Part shown: piece after piece, positions 63,124 to 64,000 of the stretch
Layout of the letters: each line of letters begins with the position of its first letter
Position numbering within the stretch: the first letter of the stretch is position 1
Source of the DNA: Bugulina stolonifera
Taxonomy: Eukaryota; Bryozoa; Gymnolaemata; Cheilostomatida; Bugulidae
Reading direction: 5' to 3'
Length of the DNA stretch: 64,000 nucleotides
Assembly (NCBI GenBank): GCA_935421135.1
Contig: OW285191.1
Span: 17,996,700 to 18,060,699, forward strand
The notes under the pieces: model-generated
What the model was told of the DNA's origin: nothing
Database searches by the model: none
Seen by the model: the letters and a program-made list of their open reading frames with translations, nothing else
Program-made: the position numbers and the translations under genes

Positions 63124-64000
63124 TGCAGCCACCTTGGTATTTATCACTCGCTCTGATTATCACCTGTGGCAGCTAAAGTCTCACCGAGTCTCAATATAAA
63201 TAAGGATTTCTACAAAATATATAATTATACGTTGCATAAAATTTACAAAATCCAAATGGGGAAAGAACAACCAATGTCAACAGGATGCTGATCAAAATAA
63301 AATTCTGAAGTGACGAGTCGTCACGATTTGAGGCTAGGTAGTGGTCTATCTGAGTGAGAATTTTAAATAAATACACTAAATTTATGTTATACACGCTGTG
63401 ATGCATTTATTTTGCAAACTAGTTAATAAATCATTCAAAGTGACATTAAAGAGTAAATAAATTTTTTATTAGTAATAAAATTATCAATATTTAGATTGCT
63501 TTAATTGAGTGACTCAGCGCATCCTGTTAGTAGCGCGACATCATTCGCATACAGAAGATTTGTAGGAATCCTTGGTTGAAGCTATAAGTTCTGAAGAGAG
63601 ACCTTTATAAAACTCATTGTGCACACAACTTTGATCTCGAAGCTGAGCACACCTTGTAAAATTTGTCAAGTATGGCAGATGGATATCCATATTGTCATTT
63701 GTGAGACCGGTGTAAGAGTTTCAAGTTGGAATTATCGCTTTGCGATGCTAATGAACCGAAACTTGCTTCTCTTTATTGAAGTGATATGATCACTAGCCTC
63801 ACCAAATCTATCCAACTTTAATGTCCTTATAACACAAATTTTTAGACGATGGAATAAGAAGTTTTTAATGGCAAGCAAATTTAATAACAACTAAGGCCAT
63901 TAAAGAGGCCATATTCTAATTTTTGCAACTACTTAATAGCATTATTATTGGCCAAAAATATAATCACATAGCAATAAGACTTTTCAGTTGAATAATTTAA
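63124..64000. other. 5' UTR and upstream flank of the Prox gene
   Basis: AT-rich. It contains the 5' untranslated sequence and probably a promoter for the minus-strand Prox gene, unless further non-coding exons lie beyond the window. No defined core promoter motif is called. Confidence 0.4.

Overview
The window is nuclear DNA from an animal. Two large genes are split into 10 and 12 coding exons by GT-AG introns, most of them 0.3 to 4.7 kb long, in AT-rich DNA full of tRNA-derived SINE heads, hAT-type relics, MITE-like inverted repeats and ACATGT-type simple repeats. One gene encodes a Prospero/Prox homeodomain factor and the other a PLEKHG-type Rho guanine-nucleotide exchange factor, both animal families. 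I cannot fix the phylum from sequence alone. An invertebrate is likely, and a sponge or other early-branching animal is possible but not shown.

Layout. 1-13.5 kb: no gene I can support; it holds a 46-bp tandem repeat, a deleted hAT transposon with target-site duplication, and a tRNA-derived SINE head. 13.5-25.5 kb: six paralogous genes, each a single uninterrupted ORF of 289-320 codons (one on the minus strand, then five on the plus strand). They share a hydrophobic helix block followed by a YNKCLEAR-type amphipathic block whose order and spacing recall helices 5 and 6 of the pore-forming N-terminal domain (domain I, Endotoxin_N) of bacterial three-domain Cry delta-endotoxins. No domain II or III is present. 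This array is the most unusual thing in the window: a tandem family of apparently intronless, stand-alone Cry-domain-I-like proteins in an animal genome. 26.2-39.9 kb (minus): a PLEKHG-like RhoGEF, 12 coding exons, 655 aa, with DH and PH domains; its DH exon ends in a triplicated 5' splice site. 40-48 kb: intergenic DNA with an ACATGT microsatellite, a minus-strand tRNA-like SINE and a 552-bp MITE. 48.0-63.1 kb (minus): a complete Prox gene, 10 coding exons, 671 aa.

All exon phases in the two spliced genes close (1968 and 2016 nt including stops), so both reconstructions are internally consistent. The Prox and PLEKHG genes look like ordinary housekeeping or developmental animal genes with no functional tie to the array. 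The six array genes probably act as a multigene family with subgroup structure (genes 4 and 6 closest; genes 1 and 3 similar; genes 2 and 5 divergent). Their function is unknown. Membrane insertion or pore formation is an inference from distant similarity to domain I.
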